This document shows positions 8,455-17,608 of a stretch of 64,000 bases of DNA, in pieces; the first letter of the stretch is position 1; each line of letters begins with the position of its first letter. Both the position numbers and the translations under genes were made by a program. The DNA is from Nisaea nitritireducens (GTDB taxonomy: Bacteria > Pseudomonadota > Alphaproteobacteria > Thalassobaculales > Thalassobaculaceae): contig NZ_JACZFS010000010.1 of NCBI RefSeq assembly GCF_014904795.1, positions 62,001 to 126,000 on the forward strand, read 5' to 3'. The notes under the pieces are model-generated. The model ran no database searches. It was not told where the DNA came from and saw only the letters and a list, made by a program, of their open reading frames with translations.

Positions 8455-9387
8455 TTAGTGTTGTGCCGGGTGCTTGGGTTTGATCTGCCGTTCGCGGATC
8501 CAGACATAGAGACCGGCGGTCACGATCAGGGCTGCACCTGCAAAGGTCCAGACCTCAGGCACGTCGCCGAAAATGAAGTACCCGTATACCGTCGCCCAGA
8601 TAATGACGGTGTAGTGGAACGGCGCCAGCAGTGAGGCGCTTGCGTACCGGAAGCCGAAGATCAGGATCTGGTGAGAGACGCCGCCTATGATGCCGATCAC
8701 GATCAAAAAAGCCCACTCGCGGAGTGTCGGCGTTTCCCAATAAAAAGCAACCAGAATGCCGGTTCCGATAAAGCCGACCAGCGCAGTGTGGAACTGCATG
8801 GCGACAGGGTCTTCGGTACGATTGAGCGACCGCGTCATAAGGCCGAAAATGCTGAACATCGTCGCCATGGCAAGGACCAGGAAATAAGCCCAGTGGATTT
8901 CGTTAAACCCTGGCCGCAGTACGATCAGAACGCCGACAAAACCGATCCCGACGGCGGCCCAGCGCCGGATGCCGACCTTCTCCCTTAGGACAAAGGCGGA
9001 TAGCGCGACGGTGATCAGCGGTGCCACGAAAGCGATGGCATTCGCGTCCGTCAGCGGTATCAGCGATATCGCTGTAAAGAAGCACATCGTGCAGCCGAGC
9101 AGCAGAAGCCCGCGGATGGTGACCTTGACCGGGCTTTTAACGTGGAATGTGCGGCGGACGCCGAGCAGCGGGAGCACCAGAACCATGCCGGCGAAATGGA
9201 AGAAATACCGGCCCCAGATGACCATTTCGACCCGGATTGTCTCGGAGGTGTATTTCGCCATCGCTTCCATCGTCGCAAACATGGATACCGCGACGACGAT
9301 CAGCCCGATGGCGCGGGCCGGATTGCTGAGCCCGTCATTCTCGACGGCTGCGGGACTGTTTTCAGTTTTCATTGAGAGGACCCGCAT
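8455..9387 (-). CDS. EamA/DMT-family transporter, about 310 aa (tandem paralogue)
   Basis: The second EamA exporter of the tandem pair, with ten hydrophobic segments and RRWAAVGIGFVGVLIVL in the same position as its neighbour. The likely start is ATG 9387 or ATG 9372; an upstream TTG at 9441 would add 18 residues that do not look conserved. No clear Shine-Dalgarno precedes any of the three. It ends 30 bp before the start of the downstream paralogue, so both are probably on one transcript. Confidence 0.86.
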   Translation of the reverse strand: MRVLSMKTENSPAAVENDGLSNPARAIGLIVVAVSMFATMEAMAKYTSETIRVEMVIWGRYFFHFAGMVLVLPLLGVRRTFHVKSPVKVTIRGLLLLGCTMCFFTAISLIPLTDANAIAFVAPLITVALSAFVLREKVGIRRWAAVGIGFVGVLIVLRPGFNEIHWAYFLVLAMATMFSIFGLMTRSLNRTEDPVAMQFHTALVGFIGTGILVAFYWETPTLREWAFLIVIGIIGGVSHQILIFGFRYASASLLAPFHYTVIIWATVYGYFIFGDVPEVWTFAGAALIVTAGLYVWIRERQIKPKHPAQH

Positions 9388-9480
9388 GGAGAGACGCCGA
9401 CCGCGCACTCGATGCTTATCCCGTCCAGTGAGGCCGTGCAATCATTCCCGGTGCGTGCCCGGCTGGGGTATACGCGAGAC

Positions 9481-10701
9481 TTAGCGCGCGATCCTGACGG
9501 CCTGACAGAACTGGCGTTTGGCTTTCATGGCGCTACAGGCCTTCAGTGCGTCCGCCCGAGTCTTGAAAGCGGCGCCGACCAGCCGGACGAACGTGCCACG
9601 TCCGTCACCTGCATCGAATTCAACAGTCTTGAAACTGAGATCCTTCAGTTCGTTCGGATACCGCTTTTCAAGGGCGGACCAGCCGCGCCGGGCGCCTTGC
9701 ATGGTCCTGTAGGATTCCAGATGGATACCGTATTTGCCGTCCGGGCTTGCTGTTGCCAGGGAGGTTTTCTGGTCGCCTTGATCGTCCGTTTTAGAGGCGG
9801 ATTTCATTTCCGCCTCTGCCTTCGGAGGCATCATCTTGCCTTCGGACATGGTTTCCAGCTTGCCGACCACGGCCTCGAGCCGGGAGATCAGCATCAGCAG
9901 CCTGGCGTCTTCCGCCCCCTCATGCATCTTCCCGGGCTCTTTGGGCGCCCCCATCATTGCGTCCGGCTTCGCCATTTCTGCGTGGGTGCTGGAGGCAGGG
10001 GCGACCATATCGGTCAATTTGGCGGGCTGGTCGACGGTCACGGGCATTTCCGCCGTCCGGTTGTCGGCCAGGGAGACAGACATCAACTCCTTGCGTGAGC
10101 GTGAGTTCGCGAAGGTCCGCTCCCTCAGCACGTAATTTTGCGCCACCGGGGCGTAAAAGAGGCTGGTGTCGACGTTCTTGCGCTTGCAGTCGATCCGGTA
10201 GGTGGTGAAAGTTCCGGCCGGAACAGTGACGTCTTCCTGACCGGCAACGACGCAACGTACTTCATCGTCCCACCCGGTCGGCACTTTTTCGCTGCTGCCA
10301 CGAATGCCGTAGGCGACGATATTGCCTTCCTGCAGCGGGAAGAGGGTGCCCGGATTACCGATGATATTTTGCCGACCGCGCCCCAGTTCGGGGTGAGAGG
10401 ACCAGGACAGTTGCGGTGTGATGAGCTCGTTCGTCGTGGTCCAGATCAAACCGGAATCGTTGGTCCAGGTCACCCGGTCCGGCGTGACGCCGACCACTTG
10501 TTCCTGCACCACGTTTCCGTCGTCATTGAACACGTAGGTATCGCCGGGCTGGTACAGCGGCTGCGGAGCCGGCGGCAACTGCGCGAGCGGAGCCTTGGCG
10601 GGAAGAGTGTCGCTGTCACTGAATTCCGGCACCTCGAACGAGCAGGCAGACAGCGCCCCGACCAGAATTACAGGAACAAAGCGTCGGAACAGATGCCGCA
10701 T
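9481..10701 (-). CDS. SPOR-domain lipoprotein, 406 aa
   Basis: An N-terminal lipoprotein signal with lipobox LVGALSAC (lipidated Cys about residue 20). Residues about 50-215 form a beta-rich domain of unknown type. A Met/Ala/Lys/Glu-rich linker (about 225-320) follows, then a C-terminal SPOR-type repeat (YGIHLESYRTMQGARRGW ... GTFVRLVGAAFKTRADALKACSAMK, about 325-406). SPOR domains bind denuded peptidoglycan glycans, so the protein probably sits in the envelope. The linker may carry a short coiled coil (LISRLEAVVGKLETM). The gene stands alone. Confidence 0.82.
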   Translation of the reverse strand: MRHLFRRFVPVILVGALSACSFEVPEFSDSDTLPAKAPLAQLPPAPQPLYQPGDTYVFNDDGNVVQEQVVGVTPDRVTWTNDSGLIWTTTNELITPQLSWSSHPELGRGRQNIIGNPGTLFPLQEGNIVAYGIRGSSEKVPTGWDDEVRCVVAGQEDVTVPAGTFTTYRIDCKRKNVDTSLFYAPVAQNYVLRERTFANSRSRKELMSVSLADNRTAEMPVTVDQPAKLTDMVAPASSTHAEMAKPDAMMGAPKEPGKMHEGAEDARLLMLISRLEAVVGKLETMSEGKMMPPKAEAEMKSASKTDDQGDQKTSLATASPDGKYGIHLESYRTMQGARRGWSALEKRYPNELKDLSFKTVEFDAGDGRGTFVRLVGAAFKTRADALKACSAMKAKRQFCQAVRIAR

Positions 10702-10943
10702 CGCAATAAAATCGCCGCCGAAAAGGGGGAGTTAACCCCGGGTCAATAACTGGAAAAATATCCAATATCTTGGCGTTAGTGTCAACTGAACCCCAATATG
10801 ATGTTGCTGTTTTCGGGTTGAGGAGAGCGTACTGACGGGGCGTTGACAGACCGTGTCTTCATCCGCAATCTTGACATCCCTCCCGGCAGGCTCCCCGCAT
10901 CTCCTCAGGGTTCGAGCTGGCCAGCACCGAAAGGAATTGCGAC

Positions 10944-12572
10944 ATGGCGACGGCGAAAGCTGATCTGGTATTGCGTGGCGGCAAGGTGTTTCTCGGCCTG
11001 GGTGCCGGGTTCACCGAATCGGTCGCGATCTGGGGCGGTCGCGTCATCGCACATGGCAGCGATAGTGAGCTTGAAGGACTGATCGGTGCCGACACGCGCG
11101 TGATCGAATTGAACGGCCGTTTGGCTGCGCCGGGGCTGAACGATGCGCACCAGCATCTGATGATGGTCGGGCTCGGGCTCTCGGAGGTTGATTGCAAGAC
11201 CGACACGAAGCTCCAGGCGATGCTGGCCAAGATCAAGGCGCGCGCCGACAAGGCCAAGCCGGGTGAGTGGATCTTCGGTCGTGGGTACGACCATTTCGAG
11301 CTCGATGCCAAGCGTCACCCGTTTCGCGAAGAGCTGGACATCGTTGCACCGAACAACCCGGTCTACGTCAAGCGCACCTGCGGCCATATGGGCGTCGCCA
11401 ACAGCGCGGCGCTGAAGCTCGCAGGGATTGACGAGAGCACAGCGCAGCCGGATGGCGGCCATATCGAGAGCCAGAACGGCAAGCTCACAGGACTGCTGCA
11501 GGAACGGGCACAGGAAAAGATCACGGCCGTTCTCAGCGATTACAGTATCGATGCCCTAGCGGAGGGCGTCCGCATGGGCCAACAACACAACCTTTCGCTT
11601 GGCTTCACCAGTGTTACCGATCCGGGGGTCGGCCTGCGCCAGGGCTATGACGAGTGGCTGGCCTATCAGCAGCTCAAGCGCGAAGGCGGGTTTGGTCTGC
11701 GCATGCATCTGATGATGCTGGCGGGCGCCAGCGGCTGGCCGGACCGGGCCATCGATCTCGGCCTGATGACGGGTGACGGCGACGAGTGGCTCCGTGTCGG
11801 CCCGATGAAGCTTTTCACCGACGGCAGCGCTGGCGGCAAGACGGCGGCGATGTTCGATCCCTATCTCGGCGAACCTGAAAATCGCGGCATCATGATCTAT
11901 GAAGATCAGCAGCTCTTCGACTATGTCCGCGACTATCATGACCGCGGCTACCAGGTCGCGACCCACGCCATAGGCGATCGCGCCATCGAGCAGATTCTGA
12001 CCGCCTATGAATTGGCAATCGGAAACGATGTCGAGGCTCAGGGCAACCGCCGCCACCGGATTGAGCACTGCGGCTTCCTCAATGCCGACCAGCTTGCCCG
12101 CATGCAGCACATCGGCGTTTTGCCAGCCCCGCAATCTATCTTCATGTATGAGTTTGGCGATCTCTATGTGAACGTGCTGGGCGAGGAGTTGTCAGCCAAG
12201 GCCTATCCGTTCCGCTCTTTCCTCGATGCCGGTCTTCATCCGTCGGCCAGCTCCGACGCACCGGTGTCCAGTACCAATCCGTTCCAGAACATCTATTCGA
12301 TGATTACCCGCAAGACCAAGCGCGGCACCCTTCTGGGCGGCAACGAGACGCTCACACTTGAAGAGGCACTGCATTGCTACAGCTATTGCGGCGCCTACGG
12401 GTCCTTCGAGGAAGAGATCAAGGGCACTTTGAAGCAGGGCCAGCTCGGCGATATCACGGTGTTCGACCGGGATCTGTTTGCCATCGAGCCCGAGGAAATT
12501 CTGGAAGCGTCGACGGATCTCGCCATCGTCGGCGGGGAAATCATGTTTGACCGGCAGGCCGAAGCCGCCTGA
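10944..12572 (+). CDS. amidohydrolase family protein (YtcJ-like, amidohydrolase_3), 542 aa
   Basis: A metal-dependent amidohydrolase. The first metal site is DAHQH (H-x-H); later ligands are THAIGDRA and HRIEHCGF, and the C-terminal SSDAPV supplies the catalytic Asp. Length and motif order match the YtcJ/NfdA-like exoenzyme group. A good Shine-Dalgarno (AAAGGAA, 7 bp) precedes the ATG. It is the first gene of the catabolic operon that ends with the D-carbamoylase, so its substrate is likely a cyclic or N-substituted amide. The upstream 240 bp contains two TTGACA hexamers (10843, 10871) without a convincing -10 box. Confidence 0.85.
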   Translation: MATAKADLVLRGGKVFLGLGAGFTESVAIWGGRVIAHGSDSELEGLIGADTRVIELNGRLAAPGLNDAHQHLMMVGLGLSEVDCKTDTKLQAMLAKIKARADKAKPGEWIFGRGYDHFELDAKRHPFREELDIVAPNNPVYVKRTCGHMGVANSAALKLAGIDESTAQPDGGHIESQNGKLTGLLQERAQEKITAVLSDYSIDALAEGVRMGQQHNLSLGFTSVTDPGVGLRQGYDEWLAYQQLKREGGFGLRMHLMMLAGASGWPDRAIDLGLMTGDGDEWLRVGPMKLFTDGSAGGKTAAMFDPYLGEPENRGIMIYEDQQLFDYVRDYHDRGYQVATHAIGDRAIEQILTAYELAIGNDVEAQGNRRHRIEHCGFLNADQLARMQHIGVLPAPQSIFMYEFGDLYVNVLGEELSAKAYPFRSFLDAGLHPSASSDAPVSSTNPFQNIYSMITRKTKRGTLLGGNETLTLEEALHCYSYCGAYGSFEEEIKGTLKQGQLGDITVFDRDLFAIEPEEILEASTDLAIVGGEIMFDRQAEAA

Positions 12573-12616
12573 CACGAAAGACGGGGCCGGGAAGGCCCGC
12601 GAAGGGGAACAGGGAT

Positions 12617-14071
12617 ATGTCGAAAACGACGCTCATTAAAAACGCCTCCTGGGTAATCGGCTGGGAAAAGGGCAAGAACGGCAGCGATGCCGGGCATCGC
12701 TTCTTCCGAAATGCCGACGTCGCCTTCAAGGACGGCATTCTGATCCATGTCGGTCCGGGTTATTCAGGCACGGCGGACGAGACCATCGACGGCAGCCGCA
12801 TGATGGTGATGCCGGGCTTTATCAGCATCCATAATCACCCGACCTCCGAGCCTGGTAACAAGGGCCTGAACGAAGAGCTGGGTAGCCCTAAACTGGGGCA
12901 GAGCGGGCTTTACGAATATATGCCGGTCTTCCGGATCATGCCTGAAGCGGCGCCCTATACCAGTCGCTATGCTATTCACGAGATGCTGAAAAGTGGCGTG
13001 ACCACCTATGCAGATCTGTCCGGCGCCCGGGAGAACTGGGTCGACGAGGTTGCCGAAACCGGCATTCGCGGCGTGCTTTGCCCGATGTATCGCTCTGCCG
13101 CATGGTCCACGAAAAACGGCCATTCGGTCGTCTATGACTGGGACCCTGAAGCTGGAGAGCGCGGCATGGAGCGCGCCATCGAGATTGTCGAGGAAGCGGA
13201 TCGTCATCCGTCGGGCCGGATGTCCGGCATGATGGGGCCGTCCCAGATCGATACCTGCACGCCGGAGCTGATCCAGGCCTCCCATGCGGAAGCCAAGAAG
13301 CGCGGTATCAAGATGCAGATCCACGCGGCCCAGAGCGTGGTCGAGTTTAACGAGATGACCCAGCGCCACGGCCTGACGCCGCTTGAGTGGCTGGACAGCA
13401 TCGGCGTGCTCGATGAAGACACCATCATCGGCCACTGCATCTTCCTGAACGATCACCCCTGGCTGCACTGGCCGCAGGCGGATGATTTCAATCTGCTGGT
13501 GAAATCCGGCACATCTGTCGCCCATTGCCCGACGGTCTTCTGGCGACGCGGTATCGCCATGAACAATGTCGGCCGCTATGTGAAGGCGGGTATTCCTCTT
13601 GGGCTTGGCACCGACACCTTCCCGCATAATTTCATCCACGAGATGGAAGTCGCGATGATCGTCGGCCGGATCATGTCCGGGGACTTTACCAACGCTTCGA
13701 CGGAAGAGATCTTCGACGCTGGGACCATCGGCGCCGCCAAGACGCTTGGCCGCACCGATATCGGTCGGCTCGAAGTCGGTTGCAAGGCGGACATGGTGCT
13801 GGTGGATCTCGACCATGCCTACATGCAGCCGGTCCGCGACCCTCTGCGCAGCCTGCTCTATTCCGCTGGTGACCGGGCGGTGAAGCATGTCTATGTCGAC
13901 GGCACTCAGGTGGTGCGTGACGGCGAGGTAATCACCATCGACGTTGCCGAGGCGGCGGCCAAGATGACCGAATACCAGCAGGTCACCATGTCCAGCGTGC
14001 GCCAGCGGGACTGGGCACAGCGCCCGGTCGAGGAGCTGTCGCCGCTGAGTTATCCGGAAGCGGCGAATTGA
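12617..14071 (+). CDS. amidohydrolase, TRZ/ATZ-like hydrolase, 484 aa
   Basis: An amidohydrolase of the chlorohydrolase/deaminase branch. Metal-site residues visible: SIHNHPT (HxH), QIHAAQ, IGHCIFL and LGTDTFPH (Asp). In the family these enzymes deaminate or dechlorinate N-heterocycles or open cyclic amides. The C-terminal beta-sandwich (ADMVLVDLDHAYMQPVRDP) is typical. It lies 44 bp after the first amidohydrolase and 11 bp before the hydantoinase start, in the same operon. The exact substrate is unknown; a ring compound feeding the hydantoinase is a reasonable guess. Confidence 0.84.
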   Translation: MSKTTLIKNASWVIGWEKGKNGSDAGHRFFRNADVAFKDGILIHVGPGYSGTADETIDGSRMMVMPGFISIHNHPTSEPGNKGLNEELGSPKLGQSGLYEYMPVFRIMPEAAPYTSRYAIHEMLKSGVTTYADLSGARENWVDEVAETGIRGVLCPMYRSAAWSTKNGHSVVYDWDPEAGERGMERAIEIVEEADRHPSGRMSGMMGPSQIDTCTPELIQASHAEAKKRGIKMQIHAAQSVVEFNEMTQRHGLTPLEWLDSIGVLDEDTIIGHCIFLNDHPWLHWPQADDFNLLVKSGTSVAHCPTVFWRRGIAMNNVGRYVKAGIPLGLGTDTFPHNFIHEMEVAMIVGRIMSGDFTNASTEEIFDAGTIGAAKTLGRTDIGRLEVGCKADMVLVDLDHAYMQPVRDPLRSLLYSAGDRAVKHVYVDGTQVVRDGEVITIDVAEAAAKMTEYQQVTMSSVRQRDWAQRPVEELSPLSYPEAAN

Positions 14072-14082
14072 GGAACGGGCCT

Positions 14083-15528
14083 ATGAGTGAATTTGATCTG
14101 GTTATTCGCGGCGGCACGGTCGTCAATGCCTCAGATACGGTGAAGGCCGATGTAGGTGTTCGGGACGGGCGGATCGTTGCCCTGGGCGAAACACTGGGCG
14201 CGGGCACGAAGGAGCTGGATGCATCCGGTAAGCTCGTCATGCCCGGAGGCGTCGACAGCCATTGCCATATCGACCAGCCCTCCAGCACCGGCGGCCGGAA
14301 TGCGGAGACCTTCGAGACCGCGACCCGGTCGGCGGCCTGTGGCGGCACCACCTCCGTGGTTTGTTTTGCTCCGCAGCAGAAGGGCGTCGGTCTGGCCGAG
14401 GGCGTTGCCGCCTATCACGAGCGCGCCAAGTCAGCTTGCATCGATTACAGCTTCCATATCGTTATCAACGATCCGAACGATGAGGTTGTCGGCAAGGACC
14501 TGCCGAAGCTGATCGGGGAGGGACACCGGTCGATCAAGCTGTTCATGACCTATGCCAGCAACAGGGTCGATGACGGGCAGATCCTGCGCATTCTGGAAGT
14601 GGCGCGGCGGAACGAGGCGCTGGTCTGCGTGCATGCCGAGAACCATGACGCCATCATGTTCATGACCCAGAAGCTGCTGGCGGCAGGGCATAATGGGACG
14701 AAGTATCACGCCTGGTGCAAGCCGCCGCTGGTCGAGCGCGAGGCGACCTACCGGATGATCGCTCTGGCCGAACTGATGGATCAGCCGATCCAGATCTTCC
14801 ACGTCACCTGCGGTGAGGCAGCGGAGGAAATTCGCCGGGCCCAGCAGCGCGGCCTGAAAATCTTCGCCGAAACCTGCCCGCAATATTTCGTCCTGACTGA
14901 GGAGGATCTCGACCGGGACGCGCGGGAAGGGGCGAAATATCTCTGCTCCCCGGCACCGCGCACCAAGGCGGAGCAGGAAGCGCTCTGGGATTACGTGAAG
15001 TCCGGCACGCTCGGCAATGTCACCTCGGACCACGCGCCCTATAATATCGGCGATCCGGACGGTAAGTTCTGGGCTGGAGACAATGCGCCTTTCAGCTCCA
15101 TCGCCAATGGCGTGCCGGGCCTGGAAACGCGGATGCCGATCCTGTTCCACGAAGGCGTGGTGAAAGGCCGGATCGACCTGCAGGAATTCGTCGCCATTAC
15201 CTCGACCAACGCCGCCAAACTGTTCGGCCTGCACCCGCAGAAAGGCACGGTCTCGATTGGTGCCGACGCGGATATCGTGGTCTGGGACGCGGAGAAGAAA
15301 ACCACCATCAGCCAGGACATCCTGCATCACGCCACGGACTACACGCCCTACGAAGGTATGCAAGTCACCGGTTGGCCAGCGGCCACGGTCGCACGCGGGT
15401 CCGTTGTCTGGAAAGACGGCGAGGATTTCTGCGAGCCGGGCTTCGGCAAGTTCCTCGCACGCGCGCCCTACGACTACATCAAGCCACGCGGCATCTTCCC
15501 GACACCGTTCAATCCCGTGGCGGATTGA
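14083..15528 (+). CDS. hydA: D-hydantoinase / dihydropyrimidinase, 481 aa
   Basis: It opens the ring of 5-substituted hydantoins or dihydropyrimidines to N-carbamoyl amino acids. Visible site residues: H60 and H62 in DSHCHID, the carboxylated bridging lysine K152 in SIKLFMTY, H184 in HAENHD, a later His in IFHVTCG, and the Asp of TSDHAPY. ATG 14083 with GAGGAA before it is the start; the frame is open from TTG 14068. The next gene is a D-carbamoylase, which is the classical partner in hydantoin breakdown to D-amino acids. Dihydropyrimidinase in reductive pyrimidine breakdown is the alternative role. Confidence 0.92.
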   Translation: MSEFDLVIRGGTVVNASDTVKADVGVRDGRIVALGETLGAGTKELDASGKLVMPGGVDSHCHIDQPSSTGGRNAETFETATRSAACGGTTSVVCFAPQQKGVGLAEGVAAYHERAKSACIDYSFHIVINDPNDEVVGKDLPKLIGEGHRSIKLFMTYASNRVDDGQILRILEVARRNEALVCVHAENHDAIMFMTQKLLAAGHNGTKYHAWCKPPLVEREATYRMIALAELMDQPIQIFHVTCGEAAEEIRRAQQRGLKIFAETCPQYFVLTEEDLDRDAREGAKYLCSPAPRTKAEQEALWDYVKSGTLGNVTSDHAPYNIGDPDGKFWAGDNAPFSSIANGVPGLETRMPILFHEGVVKGRIDLQEFVAITSTNAAKLFGLHPQKGTVSIGADADIVVWDAEKKTTISQDILHHATDYTPYEGMQVTGWPAATVARGSVVWKDGEDFCEPGFGKFLARAPYDYIKPRGIFPTPFNPVAD

Positions 15529-15579
15529 AATTTGATATAGTCCGAATAAAACCCAAGGAACTTGAACAGGAGAATCCCC

Positions 15580-16527
15580 GTGTCCCGCATCGTTACCATT
15601 GGCGCCGCCCAGCTCGGCCCGATCGCGCCGGATGAATCCCGCGCCAGTGCCGTCAACCGGATGATCGAGCTGCTGAAGCAGGCGGGCGACCGCGGCTGTA
15701 ATTTTGTCGTCTTTCCCGAACTTGCCCTGACCACCTTCTTCCCGCGCTACTACGAGGAAGACATCTCGAAAATGGATCACCATTACGAGCGGGAAATGCC
15801 GAGTGCGGAAACGCGGCCGTTGTTCGAGGCGGCGGCGGAGCGGGGGATCGGGTTTTATCTCGGCTATGCGGAGCTGACGCCGGATGGGCATCGTTACAAC
15901 ACGGCGATCCTGGTGGACGAAACCGGCAAGATCACGGGCAAGTACCGAAAAGTCCATCTGCCGGGGCACTCCGAATACGATCCGAACCGGCCGTGGCAGC
16001 ATCTGGAAAAACGGTATTTCGAGCCGGGCGATCTCGGTTTCGGGGTCTGGCGTCAGCATGGCGGCATCATTGGCATGGCGATCTGCAACGATCGGCGTTG
16101 GCCGGAAACCTACCGGGTAATGAGCCTGAAGGGCGCTGAGGTTATCGTGCTTGGCTACAATACGCCGGACGTGAACACGTCGGCCTTTGAGCCGAACCAT
16201 CTCCGCATGTTCCACAATCATCTGACCATGCAGGCCAATGCCTATATGAACTCCGCCTTCGTGGTCGGCGTGGCGAAAGCCGGGATGGAAGATGGCTGCA
16301 TGCTGATCGGCGGGTCCTGCATCATCCAGCCCTCGGGCGAGATCGTTAGCCAGGTCTCCTCCGTCGACGATGAGCTGATCACCTATTCGGCGGATCTGGA
16401 CCTCGCCAAGATGGGCAAGGAGACGGTGTTCAATTACGCCAAGCACCGGCGGATCGAGCATTACGGCAATATCACCGCGCAGACCGGTGTGGAGCTGCCG
16501 CCGGAGCTTTCCGAGGCGGCCGAATAG
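15580..16527 (+). CDS. N-carbamoyl-D-amino-acid hydrolase (nitrilase superfamily), 315 aa
   Basis: It hydrolyses N-carbamoyl-D-amino acids to D-amino acid, CO2 and ammonia. The Glu-Lys-Cys catalytic triad is seen as E47 (FPELALTTFF), K124 (GKYRKVHLPGH) and C169 (ICNDRRWPE). These stretches, with HLEKRYFEPGDLGF and LKGAEVIVLGYNTP, match the Agrobacterium-type D-carbamoylase closely, rather than beta-ureidopropionase. The start is GTG 15580 with AGGAGA 6 bp upstream. It is the last gene of the hydantoin operon, 51 bp after the hydantoinase. Confidence 0.92.
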   Translation: MSRIVTIGAAQLGPIAPDESRASAVNRMIELLKQAGDRGCNFVVFPELALTTFFPRYYEEDISKMDHHYEREMPSAETRPLFEAAAERGIGFYLGYAELTPDGHRYNTAILVDETGKITGKYRKVHLPGHSEYDPNRPWQHLEKRYFEPGDLGFGVWRQHGGIIGMAICNDRRWPETYRVMSLKGAEVIVLGYNTPDVNTSAFEPNHLRMFHNHLTMQANAYMNSAFVVGVAKAGMEDGCMLIGGSCIIQPSGEIVSQVSSVDDELITYSADLDLAKMGKETVFNYAKHRRIEHYGNITAQTGVELPPELSEAAE

Positions 16528-16555
16528 GTCTCACGACCTCGTCAGCGCGGGTGAG

Positions 16556-16600
16556 GCGGACTTGGCGCTATAGTGAGAACGCTATAGACCGAAAGTCCGC
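16556..16600. other. nested hairpin between the hydantoin operon and the CxxxC operon
   Basis: GCGGACTT (16556-16563) pairs with AAGTCCGC (16593-16600), and inside it CTATAG (16568-16573) pairs with CTATAG (16582-16587). There is no T tract. It could end the hydantoin operon transcript or structure the leader of the 16638 gene, whose ATG lies 38 bp further on. Confidence 0.5.
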
Positions 16601-16637
16601 CCGCCGATGCGGGGGAGAAACAAGCGCCGGAGTTGTC

Positions 16638-17072
16638 ATGCCGCGGTTTGTCCGCCCCTTCCTTATGGTCCTGCTTCTGGTCTGTACACTCTTGCCGGAA
16701 GCGCGCGCCGACGCCGTGAAGCGGATCCGGGTCGAGGGCGAGCTGATCGATACCTGGTGCTATGTCACAGAGATCATGTATGCCCGAGGCTCGGCGCATT
16801 TCCAGTGCGCCGTCTGGTGTGCGGTCGGCGGAATCCCGGTCAGCATCCGTGCCGATGACGGCACGCTTTATGTCGTGCTCCGGGTCGAGGATGACAGCCA
16901 GAACGTCTCCAACCCGGCGATGATCCGGATCCAGAGCCATCAGGTCACCGTCGATGGCGATCTGATCGAGCGGGACGGAGTGAAATACCTGCTGGTCACC
17001 CAGGTTGCCGACGACAAGGGCATCGTCGATCTGACGCACGAGAAATACGGTATCCAGCCATGGGGAATGTGA
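16638..17072 (+). CDS. exported CxxxC protein, 144 aa (copper/redox-linked, unknown)
   Basis: A signal peptide (hydrophobic core residues 6-20, cleavage near ARA) is followed by a beta-rich domain that looks OB-fold-like (VEGELIDTWCYV ... VRADDGTLYV-type strands). Cysteines are C41, C57 and C61; the last two form CAVWC, a CxxxC pair. The start ATG 16638 has a GGAG upstream; the open frame reaches back to 16551 but those residues are not signal-like. The 17075 and SCO1 genes follow directly. Function unknown; a periplasmic copper or thiol role is inferred from context. Confidence 0.75.
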   Translation: MPRFVRPFLMVLLLVCTLLPEARADAVKRIRVEGELIDTWCYVTEIMYARGSAHFQCAVWCAVGGIPVSIRADDGTLYVVLRVEDDSQNVSNPAMIRIQSHQVTVDGDLIERDGVKYLLVTQVADDKGIVDLTHEKYGIQPWGM

Positions 17073-17074
17073 GA

Positions 17075-17605
17075 ATGGGGCGGTTTCGCTCTCTTGCTGT
17101 TGCCGCCGCGCTTTGTCTGTCGGCCGCTTCTCCATCCTTCGCAGCTCAGAAATGGGGCATCGATGGCGAGATGGTCGCGCAGTTCGAGGCAAAAGTGGTC
17201 GATCTGCTCTGTGAGCTGCGTGGCGATTGTCCTGAGGCCTGCGGCGGCGGCAAGCGCCAGCTCGGATTGGTGCGGGACGACGGCACGTTGTTGCTGGCGG
17301 TGAAAAGTAACACCCTGTTCGCCGGGGCCACGCTGGATCTTCTGCCTTATTGCGGGCAGCGGGTTGAGGTCGATGGTCTGATCATCTCCCATCCCGCCAT
17401 GGTGATTTACATGCTGCAACGCCTGCGCAAGCCGGGCGCCACGGACTGGGTGCGGGCCACGGCCTTCGCGGAGGACTGGAAGCAGCGTAACAAGACTGAG
17501 GATGCGAAACGCTGGTTCCGACGGGACGGCATGGCCAATGATGTGATTGGCACCTTCGGCAAGGTCGGCCGCCCCGATATCGTCCCCCCGCCGCCCGTGC
17601 AATAA
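17075..17605 (+). CDS. exported CxxxC protein, 176 aa, distant paralogue of the previous gene
   Basis: Signal peptide residues 1-24 (cleavage after SFA-A). The mature part has C46, C52 and C56 (CPEAC, again CxxxC) and a further Cys near 88 (LLPYCGQ). The layout D-x-x-C ... CxxxC ... DDGTLLLAV parallels the upstream protein, so the two look like diverged tandem copies. The C-terminal 70 residues are charged and helical (AEDWKQRNKTEDAKRWFRR). ATG 17075 with GTGAGA upstream is preferred to ATG 17060, which overlaps the previous gene. Function not known. Confidence 0.74.
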   Translation: MGRFRSLAVAAALCLSAASPSFAAQKWGIDGEMVAQFEAKVVDLLCELRGDCPEACGGGKRQLGLVRDDGTLLLAVKSNTLFAGATLDLLPYCGQRVEVDGLIISHPAMVIYMLQRLRKPGATDWVRATAFAEDWKQRNKTEDAKRWFRRDGMANDVIGTFGKVGRPDIVPPPPVQ

Positions 17606-17608
17606 CCG

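Noticed and set aside
8455-9441. TTG 9441 as start of the second EamA gene
   Set aside because: It would add a charged, non-hydrophobic N-terminus unlike its paralogue, and no ribosome site precedes it.
10843-10876. Two TTGACA hexamers (10843, 10871) as sigma-70 promoters of the hydantoin operon
   Set aside because: Neither has a reasonable -10 hexamer at 16-18 bp, so I only mention them in the gene entry.
14431-16461. A 676-codon open frame on the minus strand, antisense to the hydantoinase and carbamoylase genes
   Set aside because: Such long antisense frames arise in GC-rich genes because of third-base bias. The plus-strand proteins have complete catalytic motifs, and the antisense product has no recognisable pattern.
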